From: Lacticaseibacillus porcinae
GTDB lineage: Bacteria; Bacillota; Bacilli; Lactobacillales; Lactobacillaceae
DNA length: 64,000 bases
Assembly: GCF_003946305.1 (NCBI RefSeq)
Contig: NZ_RHNS01000007.1
Coordinates: 62,001-126,000, forward strand
Reading direction: 5' to 3'
The translations under genes and the position numbers were made by a program. The notes beneath the pieces are model-generated. The model did no database searches, was not told the DNA's origin, and worked only from the letters and a program-made list of their open reading frames with translations. Every line of letters starts with the position of its first letter. Position 1 is the first letter of the stretch. Positions 42,247 through 52,074 of this stretch are shown piece after piece.

Positions 42247-43377
42247 TTACTTAGAGAACAAGCCGACATAATCAGTCGATGCATCGATAAATTTACCCGT
42301 AAATCCTGGCAAATAAGAAGTCGACGAGAACTGCCAAGCACCATAATTCTTTTCTAGTAGGTTGTTTTTGCTTGGTGTGGTTGGATAATGGGCATACCAT
42401 GTCCTAGCCGCGCCAACTGTACCACTTGTCGCTGCTGCATAACCAGCCCCGTATAAACCTCCGGTATAAACGCCGTGATTCATGTAACCACCGGCAGACA
42501 TAGTTTTCCAATACTGATTCAGATTGGTCCCAACAGATGAGACGTTTGTTTCTGCACCTTCCATATCAGCAAATACTAGCGTTGAAGTTGGTAAGCCTAA
42601 GGAATTTAAGACTTGGATCGTCTTTTTAGCCTCGGCTTGAGCGGTAGCTGTATTTCCGAATCTTGCAAAATGATAAACCGCAACATTCAAACCAGCAGCC
42701 TCAGCATATTTAATTTGAGAGGCGGCGTATGGATTCGAATAGTTCGTTGACTCGCTAATTTTGATAATGACAGTTTTAACACCCAGTTGCTTCAATTGCG
42801 TATATTGTGCTTGTGTCATCCAACTTTGATAAGAAGAAACATCGACTGCATCAACATGCGGCACACTGGTATTGCCAATCGCAAATTCAAGCGTGTTTTG
42901 CGCAGTGGCAGCAACCATAATAATTTGTTGCTGACGTCCAGTCTTTTGCTGATCTATTTGCCCCTGTTTCTTCGCTAAGGTCAACCACGTTGCGGCAGTA
43001 TCAGTGTCTAAACTAGTAGGCATCTTCATCACATGCCGCGTTGAGGTAGAGCCTGATTCGTCGGTCATTGCCCACAACGCTTGATCATTGATAATCGCCC
43101 CAAGACTCCGATTGCTGGTTGATTCTTCTGACTCGTTTGAATGTCCATTGGTCAATTGAAAGGCGGCGTCAGCAACTTGTGCCGCTGCATCCACCTGTTG
43201 ACTTGACTTCAAAATAACGGTTGATTGTTTCTGCTGCCCAGTCGTATCCACAGCTTGCGACGGCGCAGACTGTGAAATTGCATGCACCTCGGCGGGCTGT
43301 TGCATATTTGTGAGCAACAATGCCGAAAATAAGCCCGCGATTCCAAGTACCGACTTGGATTGTCGATTCAATTTCAA
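42247..43377 (-). CDS. secreted GH25 lysozyme, truncated before its wall-binding repeats
   Basis: 376 residues. Signal peptide at about 1-33 (ends VHA), a Ser/Thr/Gln-rich region to about 170, then GH25: DAVDVSSYQSW near 175, VIIKISES, and FADMEGAE near 270 with the catalytic Asp and Glu. GH25 muramidases cut peptidoglycan glycan strands. The reading frame ends TTC TCT AAG TAA; beyond the TAA the same frame encodes seven GW repeats. TTG start with AGGGGGG six bases upstream. Without the repeats wall attachment may be reduced. Confidence 0.85.
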   Translation of the reverse strand: MKLNRQSKSVLGIAGLFSALLLTNMQQPAEVHAISQSAPSQAVDTTGQQKQSTVILKSSQQVDAAAQVADAAFQLTNGHSNESEESTSNRSLGAIINDQALWAMTDESGSTSTRHVMKMPTSLDTDTAATWLTLAKKQGQIDQQKTGRQQQIIMVAATAQNTLEFAIGNTSVPHVDAVDVSSYQSWMTQAQYTQLKQLGVKTVIIKISESTNYSNPYAASQIKYAEAAGLNVAVYHFARFGNTATAQAEAKKTIQVLNSLGLPTSTLVFADMEGAETNVSSVGTNLNQYWKTMSAGGYMNHGVYTGGLYGAGYAAATSGTVGAARTWYAHYPTTPSKNNLLEKNYGAWQFSSTSYLPGFTGKFIDASTDYVGLFSK

Positions 43378-43549
43378 ATTCTTCCCCCCTCAGAGATTTT
43401 TGCGTCTCTCACCAAGATCCTCAATGCTTTCTAAAATAACAACGAAATACTGAGGACAAAGACAAGTATACGTTACTCCGCGAATTCACACCGCAACCTA
43501 TCCAATCTGTTATCTAAAAGTAACATATCGAACCATCAAGTATCAAAAA

Positions 43550-43580
43550 AACGCCACCTCTCTAATTTAGGGAGGTGACG
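43550..43580 (-). terminator. terminator of the amidase gene
   Basis: Minus strand GCGTCACCTC...GAGGTGGCG stem followed by TTTTTTT; about 13 bases after the stop. Confidence 0.85.
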
Positions 43581-43592
43581 CTTGCAAAACAT

Positions 43593-46184
43593 TTATTTCT
43601 TCTGAAGTCCGTGAATATCAATCCAGAAGCTGGTACCGTTAGTCAATGTCAGATGCGCATAAGTTGAATTGCTATTAGTCGCTTCACGATCGACATGGCC
43701 AGACATACCATCATACTTTTTACTATCTGTGTTGATTGTGTAAGTATCCAAACTTGTCCGATATGGACCGGACTGATAGATGCCATCAATTACACCGTTC
43801 TTATGAAGGGCTTCATTAACAGTCGCGTCATAACTTACAGCTTTATCAGAAGTTATCGGGTAGTATGTCAGCTTTTTGACGGCGTTATGATCGATCCAGA
43901 AGCTCTTTCCTGATTGCAATGTCACATGGACATAAGTCGAGTTGCTGGTTGTTTCTTCCCGATCGACATGACCTAACTGTTGATCATAAAGTTTACCGTC
44001 CTTGTTAATGATGGAGGTTTCAAGACTAGTCCGATATGGGCCAGACGTATAGACACCATCAACAATGCCATTCTTCCGATGTGCTTCATCAATCTGTACA
44101 TCGTAATCAACATTCTTTGAACTCAAGGCGGCATCGTATTTAATCGTCTTCAACCCATGAATATCAATCCAGAATGCTTTACCACTAGCAAGTGTGATAT
44201 GAGCATAAGTCGAGTTAGCATTTCTGATTTCACGATCAACATGGCCGTACTGTTTATCATATTGCTTACTATCCGTGTTGATAGAAGATGTTGCTAAACT
44301 AGAGCGATATGGTCCTTCGGTATAAATCCCATCAATGACACCTTTTGGACGAGAGGATTCATCAACCTGTGCGTCGTAGCTAACTGACTTATCACTTAAT
44401 GCTGGGAGATAAGCCACCTTCTTCAACGCATGGATATCAATCCAGAATGCTTTGCCGCTACTCAATGTAATATGAGCATAAGTGGAGTTGGCATTGCGAA
44501 TCTCTTGATCAACATGACCAGCTTGTTGGTCATATTGTTTACTATCAGTGTTGATCGCGTAAGTCTCAAAGCTTGAACGATATGGGCCAGATGCATAAAT
44601 ACCATCGATAACGCCTTTAGGACGAGAAGATTCATCAACTTGAGCGTCGTAGTTAACATTGGAATGACTCAAGTTAGGATAATACGTCATCTTACTCAAG
44701 CCATGCACATCAATCCAAAATGCCGTCCCGCTAGCGAGCGTGATATGCGCATAAGTCGAGCGACTGGTAGTCGCTTCTTGATCGACATGACCGACTTGCA
44801 TGTCGTACTTCTTCGCATCCTCATTGATTGGATAAGTGTCGGCAGTCGTGCGGAATGGTCCTGACGCATACACACCATCAATCACACCATTCTTGTGCAG
44901 ACTCTGATTGACTTGTGCGTCATATTTCACCGGCTTCTGAGAAAGGATCTTATTGTATTCAACCGGTACTAACGCATGTGCATCAATCCAGAAGGTTGTG
45001 CCATTGGCCAAGCGGACTTTAGAGAACGTCGACCATTGAGTCCGGTCAGTTTCTAAGACATGGACAACTTGATCATTATATTTAATCCCATCCGTATTTG
45101 CTACATAAGCGGTCGGCGTGGTGCGATAAGGGCCATCTTTATAAACGCCATCTTTACGCTTGCTTTGGTTAATGACAGCATCACGATTTTCTGCCGTTGA
45201 AGACAAGATTGGATCTGGCGTCGGGGTCTTCAGCGCATGAATATCGGTCCAAAATACTGAGCCATTGGATGATTTAACCTGAACGTACGTACTTCTCTGG
45301 GTGGTTTCTTGCTTCAATAATTGAACCATATCACCATCATACTTCTTTGCATCAGTATTGATTGTTTGGGTATGGAAGTCAGTATTGTACGGTCCAGTGG
45401 TATAAACACCATCTTTGCGAGTGCTCTGATCGATTTGCATCACACCACTCACGTTCTTGCTGCTTAAAACCTTGTCGAACATTCCGTCATAGTAGGCCTT
45501 AGCTAAATCCAAGAACTGGGTTGTGTTGTAACCATGGCTGGATAAATAACTGATTGGATCGACATGATCAGTGCCGCCTAAGTAATGTGATACATCATAA
45601 TGCGTCCACAAGGTGCCAACGCCGGCATGGGCAGATGCAAGTGATAATGTCCAACCGAAATAATGGGCAAGGTATGCGGTATACCATGCAGAGTTATTGA
45701 TAGACTTTGCAAACTCAGTTGCGTTCCGTGCTGTCACCAATTCGAATTGAACAAACCGATGATTGGCGTATGGTCCTGCACCCCAACAGCCTTTATTAAT
45801 ATCATGAATGTTCAAAATGGTATTGGCATCAATAAACGTATGAACAAAGGCGTTTTGCCAATGTCCGCCATTGATTTCATAGTCAGCTTCGTTGCGCGCA
45901 CTATATGTATGAGGATTTGCAGTTTGATGAAAAACGACCCCATTTGGCTTCTTGTCCGGCGTTGAATACGAAAAGATTTCGAAAGTATGTAGTTCTTTCG
46001 TAATCCCTACTGGACTAAGCTTGTGACTAGCGATATACGAGTTAACAGAGGAGCTCACGTGCAACTGACTCGCAGAAATCGTCGTTGCCGAAACTTCGGT
46101 TGGCCGATTCACGAATACCACGCTGACCCCGAATGCCACTCCAAGCAACCCAATGATCATGCTTCGAGAGATTCTTTTGTTCAC
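43593..46184 (-). CDS. secreted N-acetylmuramoyl-L-alanine amidase with seven GW repeats
   Basis: 863 residues. Signal peptide (about 1-32), a short linker, then an Amidase_2 domain (about 65-235) with zinc ligands in VVFHQTANP, FVHTFID and GTDHVDP. From about 250 to the end are seven repeats of about 86 residues with GVIDGIYASGPYRSS, KKYD..GHVDREATNSNSTYAH and FWIDIHGLKK cores, the GW/SH3-like modules that bind teichoic acids or the wall. Amidase_2 enzymes cut the bond between MurNAc and L-Ala. GTG start at 46184 with GAGG upstream. Sister of the GH25 gene downstream. Confidence 0.9.
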   Translation of the reverse strand: MNKRISRSMIIGLLGVAFGVSVVFVNRPTEVSATTISASQLHVSSSVNSYIASHKLSPVGITKELHTFEIFSYSTPDKKPNGVVFHQTANPHTYSARNEADYEINGGHWQNAFVHTFIDANTILNIHDINKGCWGAGPYANHRFVQFELVTARNATEFAKSINNSAWYTAYLAHYFGWTLSLASAHAGVGTLWTHYDVSHYLGGTDHVDPISYLSSHGYNTTQFLDLAKAYYDGMFDKVLSSKNVSGVMQIDQSTRKDGVYTTGPYNTDFHTQTINTDAKKYDGDMVQLLKQETTQRSTYVQVKSSNGSVFWTDIHALKTPTPDPILSSTAENRDAVINQSKRKDGVYKDGPYRTTPTAYVANTDGIKYNDQVVHVLETDRTQWSTFSKVRLANGTTFWIDAHALVPVEYNKILSQKPVKYDAQVNQSLHKNGVIDGVYASGPFRTTADTYPINEDAKKYDMQVGHVDQEATTSRSTYAHITLASGTAFWIDVHGLSKMTYYPNLSHSNVNYDAQVDESSRPKGVIDGIYASGPYRSSFETYAINTDSKQYDQQAGHVDQEIRNANSTYAHITLSSGKAFWIDIHALKKVAYLPALSDKSVSYDAQVDESSRPKGVIDGIYTEGPYRSSLATSSINTDSKQYDKQYGHVDREIRNANSTYAHITLASGKAFWIDIHGLKTIKYDAALSSKNVDYDVQIDEAHRKNGIVDGVYTSGPYRTSLETSIINKDGKLYDQQLGHVDREETTSNSTYVHVTLQSGKSFWIDHNAVKKLTYYPITSDKAVSYDATVNEALHKNGVIDGIYQSGPYRTSLDTYTINTDSKKYDGMSGHVDREATNSNSTYAHLTLTNGTSFWIDIHGLQKK

Positions 46185-46677
46185 TTTTCCCACCTCACAA
46201 AAATTTGATGCATATCCCCTGTCTTTAGAAATTTAAATCCGTATCGTCGGAATTCCTAAAGATATTGTTAAGTATACGCCAATTAGAATCACTATTAAAG
46301 AACCGCTTTCACCTGTTATGAGTATTTTTGCGTCAAGCAGGTACTCGTTTTGTGATGCAACACAATTGTAAAAAAAACATCTTGCCATTTGAGTGGTACT
46401 GCATGTCAAAAATCGATGGAATGAAATTTGTTCTTCATGACCTGATCATCATATAGCCCTATACACGAGGTGATCGTGATTACCTCATTGCGAAGTCGAT
46501 CATTCCGCAAGCAAAACAAATGAACTGCTTATACAGAAAAAAATCTCTATCAACAGACAATCCGCCGATAGAGATCAGTAATGCATTTAACGTTGAACAG
46601 TAGCACGTTAACTCACTGGCTCACGCAATTCAAATTGAAAGCCTGCAACTAGTGTTTCGGCTAGCTTGATTACCTAC
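46185..46677. other. 493-base gap with promoter and terminator
   Basis: A TATACT -10 (minus strand, near 46273) lies upstream of the amidase gene. The right part holds the galE terminator: ATCTCTATC / GATAGAGAT (46543-46575) followed by TTTTTTT on the minus strand. No ORF with a ribosome site. Confidence 0.55.
46543..46575 (-). terminator. terminator of galE
   Basis: Perfect 9-bp stem with 15-nt loop and T7 on the minus strand, about 100 bases after the galE stop. Confidence 0.8.
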
Positions 46678-47670
46678 TTATTTATCGCCAAAACCTTCTG
46701 AGTGAGTTTGATGCCAGTTCCAAGCCGTGGCAATGACTTGCTCAACATCATCGAACTTCGGCTTCCAGCCTAAAATAGTGCGTGCTTTGTCAGATGCAGC
46801 GATCAATGTTGATGGATCGCCTGGGCGACGTGGACCGATCTTAGCAGGGATCGGTTGGCCAGTGACTTTGCGCGCAGCGTTTAAAATCTCTAAGTTAGAA
46901 AAGCCAGTCGCAGAGCCCAAGTTAAAGGCGTTTGATTCATGGCCTTCCGATAAATACTTCATCGCGAGGATGTGGGCGTCAGCAAGATCGACAACATGCA
47001 CATAGTCGCGGACGTTGGTGCCGTCTTTAGTGGGATAGTCATCGCCGAAGATCTGTAAACCGTCACGCGTACCAGCGGCTGCTTGTAAAATAATTGGGAT
47101 CAAGTGTGTTTCTGGATGGTGATCTTCACCAATCGAACCGTCTGGCATGGCACCAGCGACGTTGAAGTAACGCAAGGCAACAAACTTGATGCCGTAAGCG
47201 ACGTCTGCCCATTTGATGATTTTTTCCATTACAAGTTTGGATTCACCATAGGGATTCGTTGGCACTTGAGGATCATCTTCATGGATCGGCACTTGCTTTG
47301 GTTCGCCGTATGTTGCGGCAGTCGAAGAGAATACGATCTTCTTAATGCCGAATTCGTTCATTGCTTCAAGTAAGGTGATCATGCCAGAAGTGTTGTTGTC
47401 GAAGTACTTCAACGGATCTTTCATTGATTCTGGGACGATGGAGAAGGCGGCGAAGTGGATGACACCGTCGATTTTTTCTTTAGAGAACACTTGGCTCAAG
47501 AAATGGTAATCGCGAATATCACCTTGATAAAAGCGGGCTTTGGGATCAACCGCACGTTTGTGACCAGTGATCAAGTTATCCAATACCACCACGTCTTGGC
47601 CAGCTTTGATAAGTTGCGCAACAGTATGAGAACCAATGTATCCGGCGCCACCAAGAACTGCAATTGTCAT
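46678..47670 (-). CDS. galE: UDP-glucose 4-epimerase
   Basis: 330 residues, standard GalE length. GGAGYIGSH near residue 7, SSTAATYG near 122, catalytic YGESK near 146 and [13 protein letters not shown] near 263. Interconverts UDP-glucose and UDP-galactose for EPS and galactose metabolism. The ATG at 47670 has AGAGG eight bases upstream; an upstream in-frame start gives an atypical extension. Confidence 0.94.
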   Translation of the reverse strand: MTIAVLGGAGYIGSHTVAQLIKAGQDVVVLDNLITGHKRAVDPKARFYQGDIRDYHFLSQVFSKEKIDGVIHFAAFSIVPESMKDPLKYFDNNTSGMITLLEAMNEFGIKKIVFSSTAATYGEPKQVPIHEDDPQVPTNPYGESKLVMEKIIKWADVAYGIKFVALRYFNVAGAMPDGSIGEDHHPETHLIPIILQAAAGTRDGLQIFGDDYPTKDGTNVRDYVHVVDLADAHILAMKYLSEGHESNAFNLGSATGFSNLEILNAARKVTGQPIPAKIGPRRPGDPSTLIAASDKARTILGWKPKFDDVEQVIATAWNWHQTHSEGFGDK

Positions 47671-47809
47671 TATAAATACCTCTTTTTCTACAGATACACT
47701 TATCATACCCGATTACTTGTTAAACGCTTTGAGAATCCGTTTTCTTATTTAAAACTTCTAAAAGAAAGACACGTACCTAGATGCTATACTATTGGTGGAG
47801 GTGGGAAAA

Positions 47810-48610
47810 ATGAAAATTTCGCACATTTTAATTACCGGCATCGCTTTACTGACGCTGGCCGGGTGTCAGGCGAAACCAGACATTAGCAAACTCAATTCGA
47901 ATTTAGATGACGCAATATCCGCAAAGCAATACGAAAAAGCTGAAGGGATCAACGATTCAATTCAATCGCTAGCATCAACTAAAACATCCACCAAGCGTGC
48001 CAAGGTCCTGCACGCAATCGTCTCGGCACAGGATGCACTTGAATCATCCAATTTTTCTCAAGCCATCAAGACCACCAAGAATTATGCCAACGGCAGTACC
48101 TCTCTTGAAGGCGTGGCTGCAAAACTCCATTCTCGTGCAACCACTCTCAATAAACAAAACAAATCACTCACAACTCAACTGGACGCGGCAAAATCCTCTG
48201 CTCAAACAGGAAATAACACTCAAGCTTTAACCACGCTCAATGAATTACTCGATGCCAAGGCCATCAAGCAACCTGAACTTCGTAATTTGTACATTAAAGC
48301 CTTGAAATTACGGATCTCACTTGAAGACACATCTCACAGCACGGATACCAGTACTGCCACAACAAGCACAACTGATCAAGCAAGTCAGGCTTCATCAACC
48401 AATGAGACCAGTTCTTCAGCTGCCTCACCTGAAAGTCAACCGATCGCAGGCTCTGACACCATCACAGATGCCGAGATTCAACAAGCGCGTGATGATATCA
48501 AAGGCCTAGGTGAAGATCCCACTTACTTCAGTAATAACGATATTCGCCGTGCCATTTTAAAGATGCGTGCAGCTGGTCGCAGTCATCTTACTGCTTCTGA
48601 TTGGCAGTAA
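47810..48610 (+). CDS. uncharacterised lipoprotein
   Basis: 266 residues. Lipobox LTLAGC at about 14-19 after a short signal peptide: exported and lipid-anchored. The mature part is a helical region with regular spacing (KLNSNLDDAISAKQYEKAEG, then ALESSNFSQAIKTTKNY), suggesting TPR-like repeats, followed by a Ser/Thr-rich linker and a conserved-looking acidic C-terminal domain (TDAEIQQARDDIKGLG). GGAGG lies before the ATG. Function unknown. Confidence 0.85.
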   Translation: MKISHILITGIALLTLAGCQAKPDISKLNSNLDDAISAKQYEKAEGINDSIQSLASTKTSTKRAKVLHAIVSAQDALESSNFSQAIKTTKNYANGSTSLEGVAAKLHSRATTLNKQNKSLTTQLDAAKSSAQTGNNTQALTTLNELLDAKAIKQPELRNLYIKALKLRISLEDTSHSTDTSTATTSTTDQASQASSTNETSSSAASPESQPIAGSDTITDAEIQQARDDIKGLGEDPTYFSNNDIRRAILKMRAAGRSHLTASDWQ

Positions 48611-48622
48611 TCCCTTTCTAGA

Positions 48623-48649
48623 GTCACAAAGCAAAAATCGCTTTGTGAC
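48623..48649 (+). terminator. terminator of the lipoprotein gene
   Basis: Perfect 10-bp stem GTCACAAAGC / GCTTTGTGAC followed by TTTTTTG. Confidence 0.9.
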
Positions 48650-48797
48650 TTTTTTGTTTGAAAAAATTAAGGAGCAGTTTTCTCCCCAGCAAAATACGCC
48701 TCCCAACGTTTCCGTTAGCAGGCGCATCGATGAGTGTTATATTAATTACACCAAAATTTTACGCCGAGGTGCTGTACGGTGTCAAACCACAAAAAAA

Positions 48798-48821
48798 GCG
48801 CCCACCTTCACAGGCAGACGC
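48798..48821 (-). terminator. terminator of rny
   Basis: Minus strand: GCGTCTGCC pairs with GGTGGGCGC (with G-U pairs), 6-nt loop, T7 tail; just after the rny stop. The 150 bases between it and the lipoprotein terminator hold nothing else recognisable. Confidence 0.7.
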
Positions 48822-48828
48822 ATCCCCA

Positions 48829-50400
48829 CTATTTGGCATATTCGACAGTGCGCTTCTCGCGAATGACTGTCACTTTGATATGCCCTGGGTATTCGAGTTC
48901 TTTTTCGATTTGGTTGCGAATGTCACGCGCCAACACGACGGATTGCTCATCTGACAGCTTGTCAGGCTGAACGATCACGCGGACTTCGCGACCAGCTTGA
49001 ATGGCAAAGGAGTGATCGACACCTGGATAGGCGTTAGCGATCGATTCCAGCTTTTCAAGACGGTGCAAGTAGTTCTCAAGCGATTCACTGCGGGCGCCTG
49101 GACGCGCGGCGGAGATCGCATCTGCGGCAGCGACTAACACGGAGATCACACTCGTTGCTGGGACATCCCCGTGGTGTGAGGCGATCGCGTTGATCACTGT
49201 GGCAGGTTCTTTGTACTTGGTAGCAAGCTCGACGCCAATTTCAACGTGCGAGCCGTCGACTTCATGATCCAATGCTTTGCCGATATCATGCAATAATCCG
49301 GCGCGTTTCGCCATAGTGACATCAACGCCTAGCTCGGCAGCCATTACTCCGGCAAGTTTCGCCACTTGAATGGAATGGTCGAGCACATTTTGGCCATAAG
49401 AAGTCCTGAAGTGTAAGCGGCCCAAGACTTTGATCAAGTCTGGGTGCATGTTGTGGATCCCGATATCAAAAATGGCTTGTTCCCCAAATTCACGGATGCG
49501 ATCATCCATTTCTTTGCGGGCTTTGTCCACCATTTCTTCAATGCGAGCCGGATGGATCCGGCCATCTTGGATCAACTTTTCCAAAGCCATCCGCGCGATC
49601 TCACGACGGATCGGATCAAAACCAGACAACACCACAGCTTCTGGTGTGTCGTCGATGATCAAATCGATCCCTGTGAGCGTTTCCAACGTGCGAATGTTGC
49701 GGCCTTCACGACCGATGATGCGGCCTTTCATGTCATCGTTAGGTAAGTTGACCACGGTAACAGTCGATTCGGCCACGACATCCGAAGCCGAACGCTGGAT
49801 CGCTTGGGCGATCAGCATTTTGGCTTGTTTGTCGGCAGTGTCTTTGGCTTCGGTTTCACTTTCTTTGATCAGCTTTGCTCGCTCATGGGCAAGTTCAGCT
49901 TTGGTATCAGTCAGGATGCGGTCGCGGGCTTGGCTTTTGGTCAATTCCGCAACTTGCTCTAAGGTCTTTTGTTGTTCGGCAATGATGGCAGCAATACTAG
50001 CTTCACGTTCATCTAGTTGTTGCTGCTTGGTATTTAGATTGGCATCACGATCAGACAGGCTTTGTTCTTTGCGATCCAGCGTGTCGTCGCGATGATCCAG
50101 TGTCGCTTCTCGAGTAACGTTACGGTTCTCCGCTTTTTGGACTTCATTGCGGCGATCTTGTAACTCTTGTTCCACTTGACTGCGGTACTCGTGGGCTTGA
50201 TCTTTGGCTTCGATCAAGGTCTCTTTTTTAAGCGTGTTGGCTTCTTTTTTAGCGGCCTCAATTATCCCAGTGGCGCTGTCATGCGCTTGATCTAAGCTTT
50301 GTTGGTGCTTGCGATTTTGGATAATGTTCCCAATCCAAACCCCGATCGCTAAGGCGATGATCGCGACGAGGATAATTGCGGCCCATGTTCCTGAGCTCAT
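48829..50400 (-). CDS. rny: ribonuclease Y
   Basis: 523 residues. N-terminal membrane helix (about 5-25), a long charged coiled coil (about 30-205), KH domain with [15 protein letters not shown] near 229, and HD domain with GLLHDIGKA near 370. RNase Y is the membrane-bound endonuclease that starts mRNA decay in Firmicutes. GGAGGTGA precedes the ATG. cinA lies upstream, but recA, often between them, is missing. Confidence 0.95.
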   Translation of the reverse strand: MSSGTWAAIILVAIIALAIGVWIGNIIQNRKHQQSLDQAHDSATGIIEAAKKEANTLKKETLIEAKDQAHEYRSQVEQELQDRRNEVQKAENRNVTREATLDHRDDTLDRKEQSLSDRDANLNTKQQQLDEREASIAAIIAEQQKTLEQVAELTKSQARDRILTDTKAELAHERAKLIKESETEAKDTADKQAKMLIAQAIQRSASDVVAESTVTVVNLPNDDMKGRIIGREGRNIRTLETLTGIDLIIDDTPEAVVLSGFDPIRREIARMALEKLIQDGRIHPARIEEMVDKARKEMDDRIREFGEQAIFDIGIHNMHPDLIKVLGRLHFRTSYGQNVLDHSIQVAKLAGVMAAELGVDVTMAKRAGLLHDIGKALDHEVDGSHVEIGVELATKYKEPATVINAIASHHGDVPATSVISVLVAAADAISAARPGARSESLENYLHRLEKLESIANAYPGVDHSFAIQAGREVRVIVQPDKLSDEQSVVLARDIRNQIEKELEYPGHIKVTVIREKRTVEYAK

Positions 50401-50550
50401 CTGTTCACCTCCGCATCATCATAGCGATGGTTCTTATAGAACGTTCACTGATGCTATTTTATAGAATTAGTTAATACTATTCGATTGTAGCGAACCCACG
50501 CCTGCAAGTCAATCGAAGCTTCCTTGCTGTCTGGGGTAACGCTTGCAAAA

Positions 50551-50575
50551 AATGGACAGCTGGCGGCTGTCCATT
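50551..50575 (-). terminator. terminator of the small transcript upstream of rny
   Basis: Perfect 10-bp stem AATGGACAGC / GCTGTCCATT with a 5-nt loop and T6 on the minus strand. Confidence 0.85.
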
Positions 50576-50585
50576 GGGAAAAAGT

Positions 50586-50717
50586 TTATTTTCTTAAAGC
50601 ACGATCAAACGACAAGAGGACCATTAGTCGCATGACTAACGCCTGCACCACAATGCCACCCGCAACATTGACGATGGCAACGCTTAACAACAACCACCAA
50701 GTTTTGCATTTTTGAAT
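50586..50717 (-). CDS. possible 43-residue hydrophobic peptide, ATT start
   Basis: Between the cinA terminator and the terminator at 50551-50575, an open frame encodes (I/M)QKCKTWWLLLSVAIVN... a single membrane helix with RALRK at the end. GGGGAG lies six bases before an ATT codon; no ATG, GTG or TTG in this frame is well placed, and the ATG in another frame is 14 bases from the site. The ribosome site is in the loop of a 7-bp hairpin (ATAGTGA / TCACTAT). ATT starts are rare, so this is tentative. Confidence 0.35.
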   Translation of the reverse strand: MQKCKTWWLLLSVAIVNVAGGIVVQALVMRLMVLLSFDRALRK

Positions 50718-50751
50718 AGTGATCTCCCCTCACTATATATACGCAAAAAAA

Positions 50752-50770
50752 CCGAGAATCATCTTCTCGG
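50752..50770 (-). terminator. terminator of cinA
   Basis: CCGAGAA / TTCTCGG stem with T7 on the minus strand, about 18 bases after the cinA stop. Confidence 0.85.
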
Positions 50771-50787
50771 TCGATAAAAATTTTCAG

Positions 50788-52029
50788 TTAGGCGTTCAAC
50801 GCTTGATAAATCGTGAATAATCCCGCTTTGACGGCGCGTCCGCGGACATCAGCGCGTGCTCCTGGAAAATGATACAAGGTCGCAGTCGTCGCCTTCCCTG
50901 GTTGCGCTAAGCCGATCCACACTGTCCCTGCTTCTTGTCCTTCTGAAGGTCCAGGGCCAGCGACGCCAGTAAAGGAAATCGCGATGTCAGCGTCAGCTTT
51001 TGCTAACGCACCATCAGCCATCGCAATTGCAGTTGGTTCGCTGACAGCACCATCGGCATTGATTGTCGCTTCATCTAAGCCTAAGAACAGTGCTTTGGTG
51101 TAATTGCTGTAAGTGACGAACCCACCTTTGAACCATTCGGATACGCCGGCAACATCACCAAGTGCTGATTGAAACGCCCCAGCAGTCAACGATTCTGCGG
51201 CAGTCAAGGTTAAGTGATGATCTGCCAACGCCTTCACTGCGACTTTTGCTAAGGAGTTATCATCGCCGAAGCCGTAGAAATATTGCCCGACGCGATCTAG
51301 CACCGCTTTTTGCATTGGGGCGATCAATGCTTGGGCGGCGGCTTCACTGTCAGCTTTTGCCGTGATGCGCAAGGTCACTTCCCAATCTTTAATGTAAGGC
51401 GCAATCGTCGGGTTAGTTTGCTGCTCGATCAAATCTTGCAACTCCGTAACTAACGCTGATTCACCGATGCCAAAGAAGCGCAAGACTTTACTTTGCAAAA
51501 CGCTATTGCCGCCGAGCACCTTCAACAAATAAGGCACCAGTTGGTCGAGCACCATCGGCTTGAATTCTTTAGGTGGACCAGGCAGTAAAATGTAGCGATG
51601 TGCCGGTGCTTCATACACGGCGCCGACTGCTAAGCCGACGTGATTGGCCAACACATGAGACCCTTCAGGATATTGTGCCTGCACCCAGTTGTTTGGCGTC
51701 ATCGTGTGATGTTGTTGTTCCGCGTAATGCGCTAATTTATCATGGGCGGGTTGATCAGTTGCAAGGTCGACGCCTAAATGCTTTGCGAGTACTTGTTTTG
51801 ATAAATCGTCTTTTGTTGGGCCAAGGCCGCCGAGTAACACAACGACATCAGCACGAGAGTCAGCAAGCTGCAACGCTTGTTCCATACGTTCAGGATTGTC
51901 GCCGACGACTTGTTGATTCAAGCTATCGATGCCAAGATCTGCGAATTGCTTGGCTAAGAAGCTGGCGTTGGAGTTAACGATTTGACCGAGGAGAATTTCT
52001 GTTCCGACGGCAATGATTTCTGCTTGCAT
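50788..52029 (-). CDS. cinA: CinA, nicotinamide-nucleotide amidase / competence-damage protein
   Basis: 413 residues. N-terminal MoCF-like domain (AVGTEILLGQIVNSNASF, GGLGPTKDD near 67) and C-terminal PncC-type amidase domain (AAESLTAGAFQSAL near 275, GVAGPGPSEGQEAGTVW near 355). In lactobacilli cinA is usually in the pgsA-cinA-recA-rny order; here a palindrome separates it from pgsA and recA does not follow. AAGGTGG before the ATG. Confidence 0.93.
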   Translation of the reverse strand: MQAEIIAVGTEILLGQIVNSNASFLAKQFADLGIDSLNQQVVGDNPERMEQALQLADSRADVVVLLGGLGPTKDDLSKQVLAKHLGVDLATDQPAHDKLAHYAEQQHHTMTPNNWVQAQYPEGSHVLANHVGLAVGAVYEAPAHRYILLPGPPKEFKPMVLDQLVPYLLKVLGGNSVLQSKVLRFFGIGESALVTELQDLIEQQTNPTIAPYIKDWEVTLRITAKADSEAAAQALIAPMQKAVLDRVGQYFYGFGDDNSLAKVAVKALADHHLTLTAAESLTAGAFQSALGDVAGVSEWFKGGFVTYSNYTKALFLGLDEATINADGAVSEPTAIAMADGALAKADADIAISFTGVAGPGPSEGQEAGTVWIGLAQPGKATTATLYHFPGARADVRGRAVKAGLFTIYQALNA

Positions 52030-52074
52030 GAAGGGACCACCTTTTTTGAGTATTTTTTTAAATTGAGCAGCGTC

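Noticed and set aside
40363-46184. Repeat arrays as a CRISPR or DNA minisatellite
   Set aside because: Repeats are about 255 bases, coding and in frame, with protein-level conservation; they are GW-like domains.
49430-50095. 221-codon plus-strand ORF opposite rny
   Set aside because: Shadow frame of the coiled-coil and KH regions, with Ser/Arg-rich composition and no ribosome site.
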